Shown here piece by piece: positions 9,039 through 19,915 of a stretch of DNA of 64,000 nucleotides (within the stretch, counting starts at the first letter, position 1; the number at the start of each line of letters is the position of its first letter). Source of the stretch: Moraxella sp. GTDB lineage: Bacteria > Pseudomonadota > Gammaproteobacteria > Pseudomonadales > Moraxellaceae. The DNA lies in the NCBI GenBank assembly GCA_030525825.1, contig JAUNDZ010000004.1, forward strand, positions 1 through 64,000. The letters are read 5' to 3'. A program made the translations under genes and the position numbers. A model generated the notes under the pieces. The model worked only from the letters and a program-made list of their open reading frames with translations, was not told the DNA's origin and searched no databases.

Positions 9039-10193
9039 TTACTTGCCAAATGGATTTGGTTTTGGCGTGCTTGGGTTAGATGGTGGTAGCACGGGGTGCT
9101 GGAATTTAGGCTGCTCGCCTGTTAGGGTTTTTAAGAATGCCACGATGTCGGCAGTCTCAGCATCGCTAAATTCTTTATTAAGCTGGATTTTACCCATGAT
9201 TTTCACCGCTTCTTCTAGGGAATTGACTTGACCGTCATGGAAGTACGGATAGGTCAGCTCAATGTTACGAAGGGTTGGCACTTTAAACTTCATCTTGTCA
9301 TCAGGGTTGCCTGTTACGCCATAGCGACCTTCGGCAAGGTTTTTGGTGGTGTATTGCTCAAAGACACCGAATTTTTGGAATGAAGTACCGCCTAAAAGCT
9401 CGCCATTATGACACGCCACACAGCCTGATGTTTTAAATAGCTGATAACCACGCAGCTCTTGCTCATTAATGGCATTGTCATCGCCCGCCAGCCACTTATC
9501 AAAACGGCTGCTTGGCGTAACCAGCGTATCTTCAAAGGTAGCCAGTGCCTTTGTAACTTGCTCGATGGTGATGCCGTCTTTATAATCGCTAAATGTTGCC
9601 TTAAACTCTTCTTGGTAGGCAGGGATACTGTTTAGCACCTGCACCACATGCTCGTGGGTGGACGCCATTTCAAGTGGGTTTTCAATCGGACCGCCTGCCT
9701 GTTCTTGTAGGGTTTTGGCTCGACCGTCCCAAAACTGAGCAAGGGCAAGACCGCTGTTTAGCACGGTAGGTGAGTTAATCGGACCTTCTGCCCATTTATG
9801 ACCGATAGAAGTCGGCATATTGTCCGAGCCGCCCATCGCAAGGTTGTGGCAAGAGTTACAAGACAGACCACCAGACTTAGACAGACGAGTATCAAACCAC
9901 AGTTTTTGACCCAGTGCGACCGCTTTTGGGTTATCAATGGCGGGAATGGCAATCGGCTTAATCGGCTCATCAGGGCGTTTGCTTTCAAGTGGTGTCATGG
10001 CAGCCAGACTTGCCGCAGTCGTAGCAAATGCCGCATCGCTACTTTTTTCGGTCTGCTCAGCTGATTGGGCGGCAAGCTCCGCTTGGCTAGGCACACGAGC
10101 AATCTCAGTCAAAGCAAGCAACGCAAAAAAGATGACCGCCAATACGACCAATAAACACGAGACGGTAATCATTGAAAAACCTAATTTTTTCAT
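9039..10193 (-). CDS. Membrane-anchored dihaem cytochrome c peroxidase
   Basis: Reduces hydrogen peroxide to water in the periplasm using electrons from cytochrome c or quinol. The 384-aa protein contains the two expected CxxCH haem-binding sites, Cys112/Cys115/His116 (CNSCH) and Cys258/Cys261/His262 (CVACH), and the family segments GQKLWFDTRLS, NSPTVLNS, WDGRAKTLQEQA and KVPTLRNIELTYPYFHDG. Instead of a cleavable signal peptide it starts with a hydrophobic helix (about 8-30) followed by an Ala/Glu/Ser-rich linker, so it is probably tethered to the inner membrane. A MauG-type role is less likely because no amine dehydrogenase genes are nearby. The upstream gap contains palindromes that may be regulator sites. 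Confidence 0.9.
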   Translation of the reverse strand: MKKLGFSMITVSCLLVVLAVIFFALLALTEIARVPSQAELAAQSAEQTEKSSDAAFATTAASLAAMTPLESKRPDEPIKPIAIPAIDNPKAVALGQKLWFDTRLSKSGGLSCNSCHNLAMGGSDNMPTSIGHKWAEGPINSPTVLNSGLALAQFWDGRAKTLQEQAGGPIENPLEMASTHEHVVQVLNSIPAYQEEFKATFSDYKDGITIEQVTKALATFEDTLVTPSSRFDKWLAGDDNAINEQELRGYQLFKTSGCVACHNGELLGGTSFQKFGVFEQYTTKNLAEGRYGVTGNPDDKMKFKVPTLRNIELTYPYFHDGQVNSLEEAVKIMGKIQLNKEFSDAETADIVAFLKTLTGEQPKFQHPVLPPSNPSTPKPNPFGK

Positions 10194-10528
10194 GGCTATC
10201 CCCTAGGATTGGCTTTTTTATGTGTGATTTGTTGCGATTGTGTCCAAAGGCACAATTTATTTATGGATTTAATATAGTTTTATTTTTCATAATTGTATAT
10301 TAGATAAAATCAATCATTACCATGAAATAAATTTATAACCGACTGCGATACTCAGAATTCATTAAAAGTTTTGTGGAATTGAATGTTATAACCATTCATT
10401 CGTCATTCAATCTTATCGCTATTTTTGCGATTGATTATATTTTTGTGCATTTAGATGGATTTGACTGTTATTTCTACCGAAAAGTATTATGATAATGCTG
10501 ATTTTATTGTCATAAAAAAGAGCAACTT
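10194..10528. promoter_or_regulatory. Divergent control region between cytochrome c peroxidase and tannase-like genes
   Basis: This 335-nt AT-rich gap encodes nothing convincing. Two inverted repeats stand out: ATTGTG with CACAAT separated by 8 nt (10237-10256), close to the peroxidase start, and ATTGAATG with CATTCAAT separated by 18 nt (10378-10411). Either could be an operator. Neither matches the FNR box TTGATnnnnATCAA well. Confidence 0.4.
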
Positions 10529-12067
10529 ATGTCCAAATCCACCCAATCCACCGTCCTACGCTGTGCTGTCATGGCTGTATGCCTAGGGCTGACCGCTTGT
10601 GCAAGCATCAGTCCCACGCACAGCAGCCAGACCGCCCAATCCACCGCCCAGACAGCCGCTCTGCCCAACGAGCTTCGCTTTGACCCCAATCACTATCAGC
10701 CCATCACCATCGATGTGGATGGACAGACCATCCATGTGCGTGCTTATGAGCATATTGCCTATGCCATGCACCCTACCGAGCCTGATTATCAGGTGATGAA
10801 CATCTACATTCCTGAGTCGTATTTTGCCGGACAAAGCGTGAACGACTACACCAAAGACACCGCTCCGATATTCTTTGCCAACAGCGTCGGTGGCTACATG
10901 CCCGCCAAGCCAGTCGCCCCAAGTCTTGACAAAGACGGCAAGCCAAACAGCCTAGCCACTGCCCTATCTCGGGGATATGTAGCAGTCAGCAGCGGTGCTC
11001 GTGGGCGTACCATGAACACAGGCAAAGCCCATGCTGCCATTGTGGATTTAAAAGCCGCCATTCGCTATCTAAAAGCCAATGACGCTCTCATGGCAGGTCG
11101 TGCCGACCGCATCATCAGTAATGGCACATCGGCAGGCGGTGCGATGTCGCTACTGCTTGGGGCAAGTGGTGGCAGTCATGATTATGATGACAAGCTCGCC
11201 AAGCTCGGTGCCATCATGCAGTTGGGCGATGCCCCCATCGACGATGCCGTCTTTGCTGTCTCTGCCTACGCTCCCATCACTCACCTAGAACACGCTGATG
11301 CCGCCTATGAATGGCAGTTTCATGGCGTTGATAAATATCAAAAAATGAGCATCTCCATGCTTGATTATCACATCAAGCGTGAACGCACAAAAGCCGTGCT
11401 AAGCGATGATGAAAAACAATGGTCAGCCCAGCTAAAACAAAACTTCCCAAACCACATCAACAGCCTAAATCTCATCGGACATGATGGGCAAGCCCTACGC
11501 TTAAATGCAGATGGCAACGGCTCATTTAAAGATGAAGTACTTTATTATCTTAATCGCTCGGCAAACACCGCCTTTAAACAAGGCGTGAATTTAAATGACC
11601 TAGATTTTTTGGCACAAAGCAAATCCAAAAACCCCTATTACATCGCAGACTTTGACGGCTTTATCCGCCACATGGGGCGTGGTAAGGGCGTGCCTGCTTT
11701 TGATGCCATCGACTTATCCAGCGGTGAAAACGAACTGTTTGGCAGCACGACCACCGCCCGTCGGCACTTCACCGACTTTGCCAAGCAGTACGGACAAGGC
11801 GTGATGGCAGACGCTGCCACCATCAGACTGATGAATCCCATGAATTATCTGGCAGACAGCCCCACCCAATACTGGCGAATCCGTCATGGCACCAAGGATA
11901 ACGACACTTCGCTCGCCATCCCTGTCATCTTGGCGACCAGTCTGTCTAATCACGGCAAGCAAGTTGATTTTGCTCTGCCTTGGGGTGTGGAGCATCGTGG
12001 CGATTATGATTTGGTAGAGCTGTTTGACTGGATAGATCATATCGTCAAACAGCAGGATAAACCCTAA
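10529..12067 (+). CDS. Lipoprotein of the subtype B tannase type (alpha/beta hydrolase)
   Basis: Predicted extracytoplasmic esterase. The 512-aa protein begins with a lipoprotein signal (LTAC lipobox, Cys24). The hydrolase core shows the nucleophile elbow GTSAGG with Ser201 and the tannase-like surroundings SSGARGRT, AAIVDLKAAIRYL and IISNGTSAGGAMS, which resemble lactobacillus-type tannase. A likely catalytic His is His489 in GVEHRGDYDL near the C-terminus. Known relatives hydrolyse galloyl esters; the natural substrate here is unknown and may be another aryl or alkyl ester. It stands alone with its own terminator, divergent from the peroxidase gene. Confidence 0.75.
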   Translation: MSKSTQSTVLRCAVMAVCLGLTACASISPTHSSQTAQSTAQTAALPNELRFDPNHYQPITIDVDGQTIHVRAYEHIAYAMHPTEPDYQVMNIYIPESYFAGQSVNDYTKDTAPIFFANSVGGYMPAKPVAPSLDKDGKPNSLATALSRGYVAVSSGARGRTMNTGKAHAAIVDLKAAIRYLKANDALMAGRADRIISNGTSAGGAMSLLLGASGGSHDYDDKLAKLGAIMQLGDAPIDDAVFAVSAYAPITHLEHADAAYEWQFHGVDKYQKMSISMLDYHIKRERTKAVLSDDEKQWSAQLKQNFPNHINSLNLIGHDGQALRLNADGNGSFKDEVLYYLNRSANTAFKQGVNLNDLDFLAQSKSKNPYYIADFDGFIRHMGRGKGVPAFDAIDLSSGENELFGSTTTARRHFTDFAKQYGQGVMADAATIRLMNPMNYLADSPTQYWRIRHGTKDNDTSLAIPVILATSLSNHGKQVDFALPWGVEHRGDYDLVELFDWIDHIVKQQDKP

Positions 12068-12100
12068 ACCAAACCACAACAAATAAACGCCGCAACAAAT

Positions 12101-12133
12101 AAAAAATCCAATCAATAACGATTGGATTTTTTA
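12101..12133 (+). terminator. Intrinsic terminator of the tannase-like gene
   Basis: AAAAAATCCAATC and GATTGGATTTTTT form a perfect 13-bp stem around a 6-nt loop ending in a T run. Confidence 0.88.
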
Positions 12134-12254
12134 TGGCTTGGTAGTTTTGCAAAACAAAAATCGCTTAGCAATCTGACTGATTGACAATCATGAATAGACA
12201 ATCATCACTGAAAAATTATCCATCAATTGGCAATCAAGTCAAACGCCTGCCAAG

Positions 12255-14888
12255 CTACTCTTGCACCCATTTGCCATCACGCCATACTAGGGCAAAGCGG
12301 GTTGCCTTGCCGTCTTTTTCTGAGCCGATGTATTGCTCGGCATTTTTGCGAGACCATCGCAAAATCGTTGGGTTGCCTGCATCATCGACATCAGGAGCAT
12401 CAAACAGATAAGCAAATTTTGGTTCAAGCTCATCTTTGATGGGGCGAAGTTCGCTCAGCTTCGGTGGGCGAGTTTCTCGGATTTTTGGAAATTTGCTTGC
12501 CGCCAAGAACAGCCCTGCTGCCCCTTCACGCAGTACATAATGGTCATCAAACTTCTGCGAACGCAGATTCGGCAAGCTGATGGCTGTCATGCGTGGCGGT
12601 GCTGCTTCACCGTTTTTAAGCACTTTTCTGGTGTTGTCGCATTGATTACAGGCAAAGTACGCCCCAAAACGCCCGGTCTTTAAGCTCATCTGTCCGCTGC
12701 ATTTATCACAGTCGATGGTCGGTGCGTCGTTGCTGTTGTCCGCTCCCGCCACTTCAAAGACACCTTGCTCAATGGTATAGCCATCACAGTCAGGGTTATT
12801 GCCACAGATGTGCAATTTGCGTCCGCCATCAACAATGTAGCTCTCCATCGCTGCATTGCATTTTGGACAGCGTTTTTTCTCCATTAGGGCGTTGACTTCT
12901 GCCGAGTCATCATCAGCATCAAAGGCGAGTGCTGATGCTGGCATGAGATTTTTTGTGCCTTTGCAGCGTTCTTTGGGTGGCAGATTGTAGCCTGTACAGC
13001 CCAAAAACACCCCCGTTGAGCCTGTACGAATCTGCATGGGACGACTGCACAAATCACAATGTATGTCAGGAATATTGGTCGGGTCGTTTGGACGCATGCC
13101 GTCCTTGCCTTTGGCGGTGTCCAGCTTGCCCTTAAAATCGCCATAAAACGCATCAAGCACGACTTTCCAGTCTTGATGACCTTGTGCCACTTCGTCAAGC
13201 TTATCTTCTAGCCCTGCGGTGAACGCATAATCCATCAAATCAGGAAAGCTCTCAATCAGTCGCTCGGTAACGATGTCGCCCATTTTTTCGGCATACAAGC
13301 GTTTGTTTTCTAGGCGGACATAGCCACGCTCTTGAATGGTGGAGATGATGGACGCATAGGTGGACGGTCGCCCAATACCACGACTTTCAAGCTCTTTGAC
13401 CAAACTGGCTTCGCTGTATCTGGCAGGTGGCTTGGTAAAGTGCTGTGTTGGCTCGATGTTAATGAGCGGCAGAGCTTGCCCCACCTGCACATTCGGCAGC
13501 AGCACATCATCGCTCTTGGCAGGGGGCTGTACTTTGGTGTAGCCATCAAAGACGAGCGTTCGCCCTTTGGCTTTTAATTCAACACCGCCAGCATCCACCA
13601 ACAGATTCACCGAACGATAACGGGCAGGCGTCATCTGACACGCCACAAACTGTCGCCAAATCAGCTCATACAGACGCTGGGCATCTCGCTCCATGGCGGT
13701 AAGCTGGCTTGATTTGATGGCGACATTCGACGGGCGAATCGCTTCGTGTGCTTCTTGGGCGTTTTGTTTATTGCCATAAAAGCTGGGCTTTTCTGGCAGA
13801 TAGTTTGCCCCAAAATTCTCTTGAATATAGCCACGCACCGCCGTCAAAGCATCTTGGCTTAAAAAGGTCGAATCGGTACGCATATAAGTGATGAAACCCG
13901 CTTCATACAGACGCTGAGCCAAAATCATGGTTTTTTTGACGCTAAATCCCAAGCGAGTGCTTGCCGCCTGCTGCAAAGTCGATGTGATGAACGGTGCCGA
14001 TGCCTTTGACTGCGTGGGTTTTTCTTCGATGGCAGACACGATGAAGTTGGCATTTGACAGCAGATTGACGATGGCGGCAGCTTCGTCTTGATTGCCAAGT
14101 TTTAGGGTTTTGCCTTGATGCTTGGTCGCTTCTAGTCGCACATTCTCTCCACCTGCTTGGTTATTGGTATGAATCTCCCAATACTCCACAGGGACAAAGG
14201 AGCGAATCTCTCGTTCTCGCTCGACCACCAGACGAGTCGCCACGCTCTGCACTCGCCCTGCCGACAGTCCACGAGCCACCTTTGCCCACAGCAGCGGCGA
14301 CACCATAAAGCCGACCACACGGTCTAAGAATCGGCGTGCCTGCTGAGCATTGACACGGTCGATGTTGAGCTTGGCAGGGTGTTCAAAGGCGTTTTGTACG
14401 GCAGTTTTGGTGATTTCGTTGAACACCACACGGCTATATTTATCATCACTGCCGCCGATGACTTCTTTTAGATGCCACGCAATCGCTTCCCCTTCTCTGT
14501 CCAAGTCGGTCGCCAGATAGATGGTGTCTGCGTCTTTGGCAAGTGCTTTTAGCTCTTTGATGACCTTGGTCTTATTGGGCAAAATCTCATACACCGCCGC
14601 CCAGTCATGCTCTGGGTCCACACCCATGCGTCTGACCAACGCCCTTTGGGCTTTTTCTTCACGAGACAATCCTGTCTCATCGCCTTTGGCTTTGGTCTTG
14701 TCCGTGCCACTAACAGGCAAATCTCGCACATGACCCACGCTCGAACGCACGATGAAGTCATTGCCCAGATATTTGTTAATCGTTTTGGCTTTGGCAGGCG
14801 ACTCCACGATGACCAGCGATTTTCCTTTGGCGGACGCTTTTGGGGCGGCTTGGCTGGATTTGGTGGTTTTTTTGGTGCTTGTTGCCAT
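12255..14888 (-). CDS. topA: DNA topoisomerase I
   Basis: Type IA enzyme that relaxes negative supercoils behind RNA polymerase and replication forks. The 877-aa product has the N-terminal TOPRIM domain ([20 protein letters not shown]), the cleavage domain with the catalytic tyrosine in [10 protein letters not shown], and the C-terminal zinc-ribbon repeats seen as CDLC...C, CPKC...C and CDKC...CNQC. The basic, Ser/Lys-rich N-terminal tail (about residues 1-22) precedes the TOPRIM fold. AAGG lies at a suitable distance before the ATG. The gene upstream on the same strand is 200 nt away with a small hairpin between. Confidence 0.98.
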   Translation of the reverse strand: MATSTKKTTKSSQAAPKASAKGKSLVIVESPAKAKTINKYLGNDFIVRSSVGHVRDLPVSGTDKTKAKGDETGLSREEKAQRALVRRMGVDPEHDWAAVYEILPNKTKVIKELKALAKDADTIYLATDLDREGEAIAWHLKEVIGGSDDKYSRVVFNEITKTAVQNAFEHPAKLNIDRVNAQQARRFLDRVVGFMVSPLLWAKVARGLSAGRVQSVATRLVVEREREIRSFVPVEYWEIHTNNQAGGENVRLEATKHQGKTLKLGNQDEAAAIVNLLSNANFIVSAIEEKPTQSKASAPFITSTLQQAASTRLGFSVKKTMILAQRLYEAGFITYMRTDSTFLSQDALTAVRGYIQENFGANYLPEKPSFYGNKQNAQEAHEAIRPSNVAIKSSQLTAMERDAQRLYELIWRQFVACQMTPARYRSVNLLVDAGGVELKAKGRTLVFDGYTKVQPPAKSDDVLLPNVQVGQALPLINIEPTQHFTKPPARYSEASLVKELESRGIGRPSTYASIISTIQERGYVRLENKRLYAEKMGDIVTERLIESFPDLMDYAFTAGLEDKLDEVAQGHQDWKVVLDAFYGDFKGKLDTAKGKDGMRPNDPTNIPDIHCDLCSRPMQIRTGSTGVFLGCTGYNLPPKERCKGTKNLMPASALAFDADDDSAEVNALMEKKRCPKCNAAMESYIVDGGRKLHICGNNPDCDGYTIEQGVFEVAGADNSNDAPTIDCDKCSGQMSLKTGRFGAYFACNQCDNTRKVLKNGEAAPPRMTAISLPNLRSQKFDDHYVLREGAAGLFLAASKFPKIRETRPPKLSELRPIKDELEPKFAYLFDAPDVDDAGNPTILRWSRKNAEQYIGSEKDGKATRFALVWRDGKWVQE

Positions 14889-14931
14889 GAGTTACCTTTT
14901 TTTAAATTTAAGTTCTTTTCATAAAATAAAC

Positions 14932-14948
14932 CAAGCCATCTTGGCTTG
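14932..14948 (-). terminator. Hairpin upstream of topA, possible weak terminator
   Basis: CAAGCCA and TGGCTTG form a perfect 7-bp stem with a 3-nt loop. On the minus strand it is followed by an interrupted T stretch, so it may end the transcript of the gene at 15089-15625. Confidence 0.4.
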
Positions 14949-15088
14949 ATTGTTTTAAAGTGTTGATGATTGGCTGATGCCTAAGCGTTTTTCGTTTTTT
15001 ATAAAATAACACACAATTCCCCATCATGACAAGATGGCAGCTTGATTTGTATCACTCATCAGCCAATTTTGTTTTTTTTGGTTGCTGT

Positions 15089-15625
15089 TTATGACTGCTG
15101 ATTGAGCCCGTACCCAAAATCCATCAAGGCTTGTTTGAGTGCTTGCAAGTCAGCTTGGGCGGCATCGGCATCCAGTTTCTGCATTCCTTTTGATGACTGA
15201 TAGCGAACATCCTGCCAGTACAGCACGATGCTGTTTGCTTTGGCTTGCAGTCCTAAGGCATAATTTGCCATCTCATCTGGCAGCTTGATGGCTGTGTCAG
15301 CAGGCTTGGAATCGGCATCTGCCACACACCACACGCCATCTTTGACCACAAGTCGCAACAAAGGCAGTCGCCATTCATCGCAGATGACGCCATAACTTGC
15401 CACGAAGTCATTTTTTGGGGCGTGGTGGTTGTGCTGATTGGTTTTGGCAGGCAGCCATGACGGGCGGGGAATCAGCTTGGGGTTAAAACCGTGCTTGCGT
15501 GCCAACAGGCGAAAATCCGCCACTCGCACTTCATTTGCCTTTGGTTTTAGGGCAAACATATTACCCAATAAAAACCCCGCCACGCCCAGCACCACAATGA
15601 GCGGTAGATAACCTTGCAAATCCAT
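15089..15625 (-). CDS. Membrane-anchored protein of unknown function
   Basis: A 178-aa product with one N-terminal hydrophobic segment (about residues 5-25) followed by a cationic region and a soluble domain of mixed alpha/beta character. Its C-terminal 40 residues look helical and rich in Ala, Gln and Leu (DADAAQADLQALKQALMDFG). An upstream in-frame start at 15691 is possible, but GGAA at a good distance and the position of the membrane segment favour 15625. It lies about 100 nt after ftsK on the same strand and could share its transcript. No family was recognised. Confidence 0.7.
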   Translation of the reverse strand: MDLQGYLPLIVVLGVAGFLLGNMFALKPKANEVRVADFRLLARKHGFNPKLIPRPSWLPAKTNQHNHHAPKNDFVASYGVICDEWRLPLLRLVVKDGVWCVADADSKPADTAIKLPDEMANYALGLQAKANSIVLYWQDVRYQSSKGMQKLDADAAQADLQALKQALMDFGYGLNQQS

Positions 15626-15671
15626 CGTTATTCCAAGATTGATAATGAATGAAAATCCTATTGACCACATC

Positions 15672-15700
15672 AGATGGGTCTTGTACCACAAAACCCATCT
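15672..15700 (-). repeat. Inverted repeat between ftsK and the next gene
   Basis: AGATGGGT and ACCCATCT pair across a 13-nt loop. No T run follows, so it is not a standard terminator; it could be an RNA processing or stability hairpin. Confidence 0.35.
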
Positions 15701-15729
15701 ATGGTGGCTGCCACAAGATACATCAAGTG

Positions 15730-18498
15730 CTACATGAGAATTTGGCGTTTGCCGTTATTGTCTTGGGCAGAGACAATGCCACGCTCTTCCATCATGTCCA
15801 CGATGCGAGCGGCACGGTTATAGCCGATGCTAAATTTACGCTGCAATGCCGAGATGGATACCTTGCGAGTCTCCAAAATGTACGACACCGCCAAGTCAAA
15901 ATATTCATCATCACTGCCAGCCCCCGTATCGCCACTGCCTTCGCCTTCAAAGGTGTAACTTTCGGTCAAATCAATATAATCAGGACTGCCACGCTCACGC
16001 CACGCATCAGTTACACGGTTGACTTCATCGTCCTTGACATACGCCCCATGCACACGCTCGATCTCAATCGCCCCTGGTGCTAGGAACATCATATCGCCAT
16101 GCCCCAGCATATTCTCCGCACCAGACTCTTCGATGATGATGCGGCTGTCAGTGGCTGAGTTCACACGCAGAGCGACACGAGATGGAATGTTGGATTTAAT
16201 CAAACCTGTTACCACATTCGCCACAGGTCGCTGCGTGGCTAATATCAAGTGAATGCCTGCGGCACGAGATTTTTGGGCAAGGCGGACAATCGGCTCTTCG
16301 GCAGTCTTGCCCAGCTGCATGATCATGTCAGCAAATTCGTCCGCCACGACGACGATTTTTGGTAGTGGTTTTTGTTGTGGGATGCGGTCGCCCACATGGT
16401 CGGACGCACTCCACATCGGGTCTAAGATGGGTTCGCCACGCTCATTAGCTTCGATGACTTTTTGGTTAAAGGCAGCGATGTTACGCACACGCAGCTTGCT
16501 CATGAGCAGGTAGCGGCGTTCCATCTCGGTAACGCACCAGTTGAGTGCGGCGGTTGCTTCTGTCATGTCGGTGATGACAGGAGTCAATAGATGTGGAATG
16601 TCGCCATAGTTGGCAAGTTCCAGCTGTTTTGGGTCAATCAGCACCAGTCTTAGCTCATCAGGTGTATATTTAAGCAGCATAGACATCAAAAAGGAATTGA
16701 CCAGCACCGATTTACCCGAGCCTGTCGTACCAGCGACCAGCATGTGCGGTGCTTTGGCAAGGTCAGCAATGACGGGCTTACCACTGATGTCAGCACCGAT
16801 GGCGATGCTGATGCCTGCATTTGGGTCTTGATAATCGGCGGTGTCTAATAGCTCAATTAGGCTGACGATTTGGCGTTTTTTGTTCGGCACTTCGATGCCA
16901 ATGTAGGATTTGCCTGCAATCACAGGAATGACACGCAAAGAAGTCATACGCATGGAGCGTGCCAAATCCTGTGAAATTTTAATCACACGGCTTGCCTTCA
17001 CCCCTGCTGCCAAATCCACTTCAAAGCGAGTAACCACAGGACCGACCATCGCTGAGATAACCTGAGCCTTAATGTTGAACTCTTGGAGTTTGATTTCAAG
17101 CAACTCAGAGAGCTGTTCTAGCTCCTGTGGTGTATAGGTAACAATTTTGGTAGGTTTTGGGTCTAGGATGTCAAGCGGCGGCACAGGGCTTAGACTCATG
17201 CGGTATTCAAGCGTACTCATGGCGTGCGACTTAGGACGCACCGTGCCTGATGCCACGCCTGCCATCTTATCTACTACAGGGGCGACAGGCTTTGGCTTAT
17301 CCTGCACGCCCAAAGACGCCATGTCCACCCCACCAAAGGCAACCGACTCATCGCCCATCTCATCTGCCTGTCGCCATTGCTTAGATGGCGTATCATCCGC
17401 CACCACATCAGCAGGCTCGTCCCAATGGCTGTTGCCGATGTCAGACGCTGTGTTTGCCCCATCATCGCCATACTGGGTTTGATAATCGTCTTGGTAGTCG
17501 CTGTATTCGTCTTGATGGCTGTCTAAATAGTCGCTTTGATGGTCGCCCTGATAATTGTCCTGATAACTGCTTTGATGGTCGGTATCCGTACTGCCATGAT
17601 GTACCGCTGACACCCCTTGATGGACATCATCAGCCATCGCATCGATGTCTTGTGCGACTTCATCGCTGTCATCTTGTATGATAATCCGAGCTTGCTTTTG
17701 GGCTTCTTGTCTTTGGGCCTCTTCTTCGGCTTGTTTTTTTGCCAAAAACTCATCACGCAGCCCAGAGTTTACCAAGAAACTCTCCAACGCCCCTTCGTGA
17801 TTGTGCGGCTGATATGATGGTGTTTTTGGCTTGATTTGACTGATAATCAGCTCATCATCAGTCAAATCATCATCCCACTCATCGTCCACCTGTGGCTGCA
17901 TCTCCTCTGTCGTATCATCATCGCTTGGCGTGCTGCGAAACTGCCGCCATACAGACAGCCAGCGAATATCAAAGGTTAAAGTCGCCACAATCAGCCCTAT
18001 CAGCACCAAAAAAGCCACCGAAGCCGCCACGCCCAGCACCCCTGACAGCGATGTCATGAACTCATAGCCAAGTACACCGCCAAAGTCCGCCGCCCCGTCT
18101 TGCCACCACGCCCCCAGCTGTGCTGCGATGCCGCTGATGCACGCCAACAAGAACGCATAAGCCAGCACCCGCAAGACCCACACAATCGAAGTGCGACCCC
18201 ACCACAGCTTGACCAACTCATAAGCCAGCACCAACAGCAAAAACCATGCCCCAAAACCAAAAAACGACAGCAAAATATCGGACAGCCATGCCCCCAAGCG
18301 ACCGCCCACATTGCTAATCTCTTGGCTGCTGCCCACATGCGACCATGCAGGATCAGCAGGATTATAGGACAATAGCGAGATGAACAAAAATGCCAAGATT
18401 GCCACGCCAACCACGCTAAACAGCAGACGCTGCACCAAAGGCAACCTGCCTAAGAGTTGATTGACGGACTCGTTTTGTAACAGCTGATTTATTTTCAT
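15730..18498 (-). CDS. ftsK: DNA translocase FtsK
   Basis: Septum-located ATP-driven DNA pump that clears and resolves chromosome termini during division, acting with XerCD. The protein of about 922 aa has an N-terminal membrane domain with several helices (roughly residues 20-190), an acidic linker, a RecA-like motor with Walker A AGTTGSGKS (near residue 590) and Walker B LRLVLIDPK, and a C-terminal winged-helix gamma domain (RKVSISALQRKFSIGYNRAAR). The linker contains a peculiar Asp/Gln/Tyr/Ser-rich repeat stretch. An in-frame ATG exists at 18576 without a ribosome site; the start at 18498 places the basic N-terminus correctly. It is divergent from trxB. Confidence 0.96.
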   Translation of the reverse strand: MKINQLLQNESVNQLLGRLPLVQRLLFSVVGVAILAFLFISLLSYNPADPAWSHVGSSQEISNVGGRLGAWLSDILLSFFGFGAWFLLLVLAYELVKLWWGRTSIVWVLRVLAYAFLLACISGIAAQLGAWWQDGAADFGGVLGYEFMTSLSGVLGVAASVAFLVLIGLIVATLTFDIRWLSVWRQFRSTPSDDDTTEEMQPQVDDEWDDDLTDDELIISQIKPKTPSYQPHNHEGALESFLVNSGLRDEFLAKKQAEEEAQRQEAQKQARIIIQDDSDEVAQDIDAMADDVHQGVSAVHHGSTDTDHQSSYQDNYQGDHQSDYLDSHQDEYSDYQDDYQTQYGDDGANTASDIGNSHWDEPADVVADDTPSKQWRQADEMGDESVAFGGVDMASLGVQDKPKPVAPVVDKMAGVASGTVRPKSHAMSTLEYRMSLSPVPPLDILDPKPTKIVTYTPQELEQLSELLEIKLQEFNIKAQVISAMVGPVVTRFEVDLAAGVKASRVIKISQDLARSMRMTSLRVIPVIAGKSYIGIEVPNKKRQIVSLIELLDTADYQDPNAGISIAIGADISGKPVIADLAKAPHMLVAGTTGSGKSVLVNSFLMSMLLKYTPDELRLVLIDPKQLELANYGDIPHLLTPVITDMTEATAALNWCVTEMERRYLLMSKLRVRNIAAFNQKVIEANERGEPILDPMWSASDHVGDRIPQQKPLPKIVVVADEFADMIMQLGKTAEEPIVRLAQKSRAAGIHLILATQRPVANVVTGLIKSNIPSRVALRVNSATDSRIIIEESGAENMLGHGDMMFLAPGAIEIERVHGAYVKDDEVNRVTDAWRERGSPDYIDLTESYTFEGEGSGDTGAGSDDEYFDLAVSYILETRKVSISALQRKFSIGYNRAARIVDMMEERGIVSAQDNNGKRQILM

Positions 18499-18670
18499 GG
18501 CAAACAGTGATGATGAATGAACAAACCCTACATTATATAGGATAACTGCTTGATACCGCAAAATATTTTGTAGCATTTTACAAATTTACACAGGTGTTTG
18601 GCATCTTTTTTTATACAGTCTAATTGTTCATGTAGCCCAATTCCGTGATTTTTTGCCCAATTTGTTCACA

Positions 18671-18694
18671 CCAAACGATAAACCAAACGATAAA
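18671..18694. repeat. Two tandem copies of a 12-bp repeat between ftsK and trxB
   Basis: CCAAACGATAAA occurs twice head to tail with no spacing, in the divergent promoter region about 130 nt before trxB. It may be a paired regulator site; no known motif was recognised. Confidence 0.5.
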
Positions 18695-18775
18695 TTGGCA
18701 AATTTTATGCTTTTGTCTTGCTTTTTTTGGCATATCTCCCATATACTTTGACAAACTGCTTATTAACTGGACTGA

Positions 18776-19759
<984 letters not shown>

Positions 19760-19781
19760 GACCTAGTGTCAATGAGCAATC

Positions 19782-19814
19782 AAAAAAGGCGTGTGGCATC
19801 ACTCGCCTTTTTTT
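19782..19814 (+). terminator. Intrinsic terminator of trxB
   Basis: AAAAAAGGCG and CGCCTTTTTTT form the stem, ending in a long T run. Confidence 0.85.
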
Positions 19815-19915
19815 GCATTTTTAACACCTTTGATGTCAAATACGCCAATTTTGTGTTATTATTTTAAGAATTATTCTCATATCCTTCTTATACAGCCAAT
19901 CAGACTTACGCCACC

